A stretch of DNA of 64,000 nt from Pseudoduganella danionis (GTDB lineage Bacteria; Pseudomonadota; Gammaproteobacteria; Burkholderiales; Burkholderiaceae_D). Of the stretch, positions 62,362-64,000 are shown one piece after another. The stretch lies in the NCBI RefSeq assembly GCF_009720775.1, contig NZ_WNKW01000002.1, forward strand, positions 496,001-560,000, given 5' to 3'. How positions within the stretch are numbered: position 1 is the stretch's first letter; every line of letters begins with the position of its first letter. The position numbers and the translations under genes were made by a program. The notes below the pieces were generated by a model. The model was not told where the DNA came from and ran no database searches. It saw only the letters and a list, made by a program, of their open reading frames with translations.

Positions 62362-62958
62362 TCAGGCTTGCTGCTTGCGGCGGCGCAGGTAGCCGAGCAG
62401 GCCCAGACCTGCGAGCAGCATGGCATAGGTTTCCGGTTCGGGCACGGCATTGACATTGGTGCGGAAGCCCAGGTCATAGCCGTTACTATAGGCCCAGCCG
62501 TCCAGATAGAGCGTACCCGGGGCATAGGTGTCCCCGGTGGTCATGCCCAAGCCGCAGCAATCGTTGCTCGGCCCCATACCCTTGATACCGATGACGAAAT
62601 GGTCACCTACAGCAAAATTTAAGGCTGCCGCACTGACGTCGATGGAAATCAGGCTATTGGCGGCCGGGCTCAGCGTCGTCGAAAAGTCATGAGCATCGTC
62701 TTGCCAACCCGTGCCGCGGTTAATATAGAACTCGAAAGTACCGGGTGCCTCGGTAGCCCATAACTCCACGCTGCTTAATATGCCGGCTTTGCCCGTTACG
62801 ACAGATTGCTGCCAGTTCAGCGAACTCGCTTGTGAGTTAATTTCTCCCTGATTTGACCAGGCATTGTTCTGGTCTACGTCCGCTACGGCGTTGCCGGCGG
62901 CGCCCACGAAAGCAATGCTAGTGAGTAGGCGGCTGATCTGTTTGGTGACGTTGTTCAT
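62362..62958 (-). CDS. PEP-CTERM sorting-domain protein
   Basis: 198 residues, GGGAGGAATA before ATG 62958. Signal peptide (ISRLLTSIAFVGAAGNAVA, cut near residue 28). The mature part is Asn/Ser/Gly/Thr-rich, likely a beta-sandwich surface domain. The C-terminus has VPEPETYAMLLAGLGLLG and then LRRRKQQA: the PEP motif, a helix and an Arg-rich stop, which the exosortase (EpsH) cuts. Its exosortase and partner polysaccharide genes lie outside the window. Confidence 0.93.
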   Translation of the reverse strand: MNNVTKQISRLLTSIAFVGAAGNAVADVDQNNAWSNQGEINSQASSLNWQQSVVTGKAGILSSVELWATEAPGTFEFYINRGTGWQDDAHDFSTTLSPAANSLISIDVSAAALNFAVGDHFVIGIKGMGPSNDCCGLGMTTGDTYAPGTLYLDGWAYSNGYDLGFRTNVNAVPEPETYAMLLAGLGLLGYLRRRKQQA

Positions 62959-63148
62959 TATTCCTCCCAAAAAGTAACTTTTTAGAAATTCAATAATTAC
63001 AACTAATTTTCACATGGTTTGTGTTCTGACTCAACTGTTTTAAATAGTTGCAAGATTGTAGTGTTGGGCCGTCTGGGGGCGCGTGGTATGACAGTGTTTG
63101 CGGTTAGACTATGGCGAGGGGCGACAGCCTGAGAATGGAGCGCGATAA

Positions 63149-64000
63149 GTGGAATACAAGGATTACTACCAGACGCTGGGTGTCGCCAAGACGGCCAGCG
63201 AAGATGAAATCAAGAAGGCTTACCGCAAGCTGGTACGGAAATACCATCCGGACGTCAGCAAGGAGGCCAATGCCCAGCAAAAGACCCAGGAGCTGAACGA
63301 AGCCTACGGCGTGCTGGGCGACGCGGAAAAACGCGCCGCCTACGACGATCTGGGGCGTGGCCACCACTACCGTGAAGGCCAGCAGTTCCGCCCGCCGCCG
63401 GACTGGGGCCGTACTCATGGCGGTGGCGGAGGCTTTGGCGGCATGGATAGCGATTTCTTTGCCGACCTGTTTGCCAACCTGGGCGGTGGACGGCGGCGTC
63501 AGGCGCGGCCGCGCAAAGGCGACGATAGCCATGCCAGCATCGCCATCGATGTGATGGACAGCTATCAGGGCGCCAGCCGCAACATCACCGTCTACGTCAC
63601 GGAGGCCGATGGCTACCGTAGCGAACGCACGCTGACGGTGAATATCCCCAAGGGTATCAGCGCGGGCCAGCAGTTGCGCTTGTCCGGCCAGGGGCAGGGC
63701 GGTGCTGGTGGCCCCGGCGATCTGTATCTGGAAGTCGAGTTCCGTCCCCATCCGCGCTACCGCGTCGAAGGGCGCGATGTGTATGCCAGCGTGCCGGTGA
63801 CGCCATGGGAGCTGGCGCTGGGTGGCGAAATCGAAGTGAACACGCCGTCCGGAAAACTGACGGTGAATGTGCCGGCCGGTTCGCAGACGGGGCGCAAGCT
63901 GCGCCTGCGCGGACGTGGCCTGCCAGCCAAGGAGGCGGGTGACCTGTATCTGCTGCTGGAAGTGGTGCTGCCGCCGGCCACCAGCGAGAAAGGCCGCGCC
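63149..64000 (+). CDS. cbpA: DnaJ/CbpA-type co-chaperone, N-terminal part
   Basis: A GTG start at 63149, with GGAG at 63137-63140, gives MEYKDYYQTLGVAKTASEDE. The J-domain has the HPD motif (KYHPDVSK, about residues 32-39) and ends near 70. A Gly/Phe-rich, His-rich part (GGGGFGGMDSDFF near 100-112) and the C-terminal substrate domain (VYVTEADGYRSERTLTV, GISAGQQLRLSGQGQGG) follow. There is no zinc-finger cysteine cluster, so it is CbpA and not DnaJ. The frame is open to base 64000, so the gene is cut by the window end; about 284 codons are seen. Confidence 0.93.
   Translation, partial: MEYKDYYQTLGVAKTASEDEIKKAYRKLVRKYHPDVSKEANAQQKTQELNEAYGVLGDAEKRAAYDDLGRGHHYREGQQFRPPPDWGRTHGGGGGFGGMDSDFFADLFANLGGGRRRQARPRKGDDSHASIAIDVMDSYQGASRNITVYVTEADGYRSERTLTVNIPKGISAGQQLRLSGQGQGGAGGPGDLYLEVEFRPHPRYRVEGRDVYASVPVTPWELALGGEIEVNTPSGKLTVNVPAGSQTGRKLRLRGRGLPAKEAGDLYLLLEVVLPPATSEKGRA

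Overview
The window is a chromosomal stretch of a Burkholderiales betaproteobacterium, most likely an Oxalobacteraceae member of the Massilia/Duganella/Janthinobacterium kind. This is inferred from the protein sequences, the moderately high GC content, the order rpsP-rimM-trmD-rplS followed by a NUDIX hydrolase and a CobD-like protein, etfBA next to a long acyl-CoA dehydrogenase, a DUF3579 gene, a FimV-like protein and a PEP-CTERM protein. No tRNA, rRNA, CRISPR array or prophage was seen. Nearly all of the sequence is coding.

Layout. 1-5 kb: the end of an MFS permease, three proteins of unknown function, a class III CoA-transferase, a YefM-YoeB toxin-antitoxin pair with its paired TGTACA operator, and a glycerophosphodiester phosphodiesterase. 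5-17.4 kb: housekeeping genes (alaS, tusA, etfBA with an acyl-CoA dehydrogenase, the rpsP-rimM-trmD-rplS operon, NUDIX, CobD-like, DUF3579). 17.5-22.2 kb: a periplasmic solute-binding-like protein, a double-domain M16 peptidase, and a REP-associated tyrosine transposase inside a perfect 39-bp inverted repeat. 22.2-41.7 kb: a large N-acetylglucosamine/chitin utilisation region. 42-47.7 kb: a long GIN-repeat exported protein, an ExeA-GspB pair and mobB. 48.1-50.6 kb: a bufferin-type RiPP operon, with the precursor (DUF2282), a MNIO (DUF692) enzyme fused to its DUF2063 partner, and a DoxX membrane protein. 50.6-64 kb: fumC, a short FimV-like protein, a FliT-like chaperone, an HDOD protein, CsbD, an S9 peptidase, a MATE exporter, two beta/gamma-crystallin-like proteins, a PEP-CTERM protein and the start of a CbpA-type DnaJ.

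How the genes work together. In the GlcNAc region a TonB-dependent receptor would bring chito-oligosaccharides or GlcNAc across the outer membrane, and a GH18-type protein would act in the periplasm. An ABC importer (binding protein, two permeases, distant ATPase) and an AmpG-type MFS carrier would cross the inner membrane. A cytoplasmic GH3 hexosaminidase, a BadF-type kinase, NagA and SIS-type NagB would then give fructose-6-phosphate. Two GntR/UTRA regulators flank or sit inside the locus. The TonB-receptor promoter and the nag operon promoter share an 11-bp-spaced direct repeat of a TGGTATT-like word.

The least ordinary items are the fused BufB-BufC bufferin operon, the self-contained transposase element and a short element resembling it (each placed exactly between two convergent genes), the 16-unit GIN-repeat protein, the GH18-NagX-NagX gene string, and a perfect inverted repeat over the probable promoter of the DUF3579 gene.
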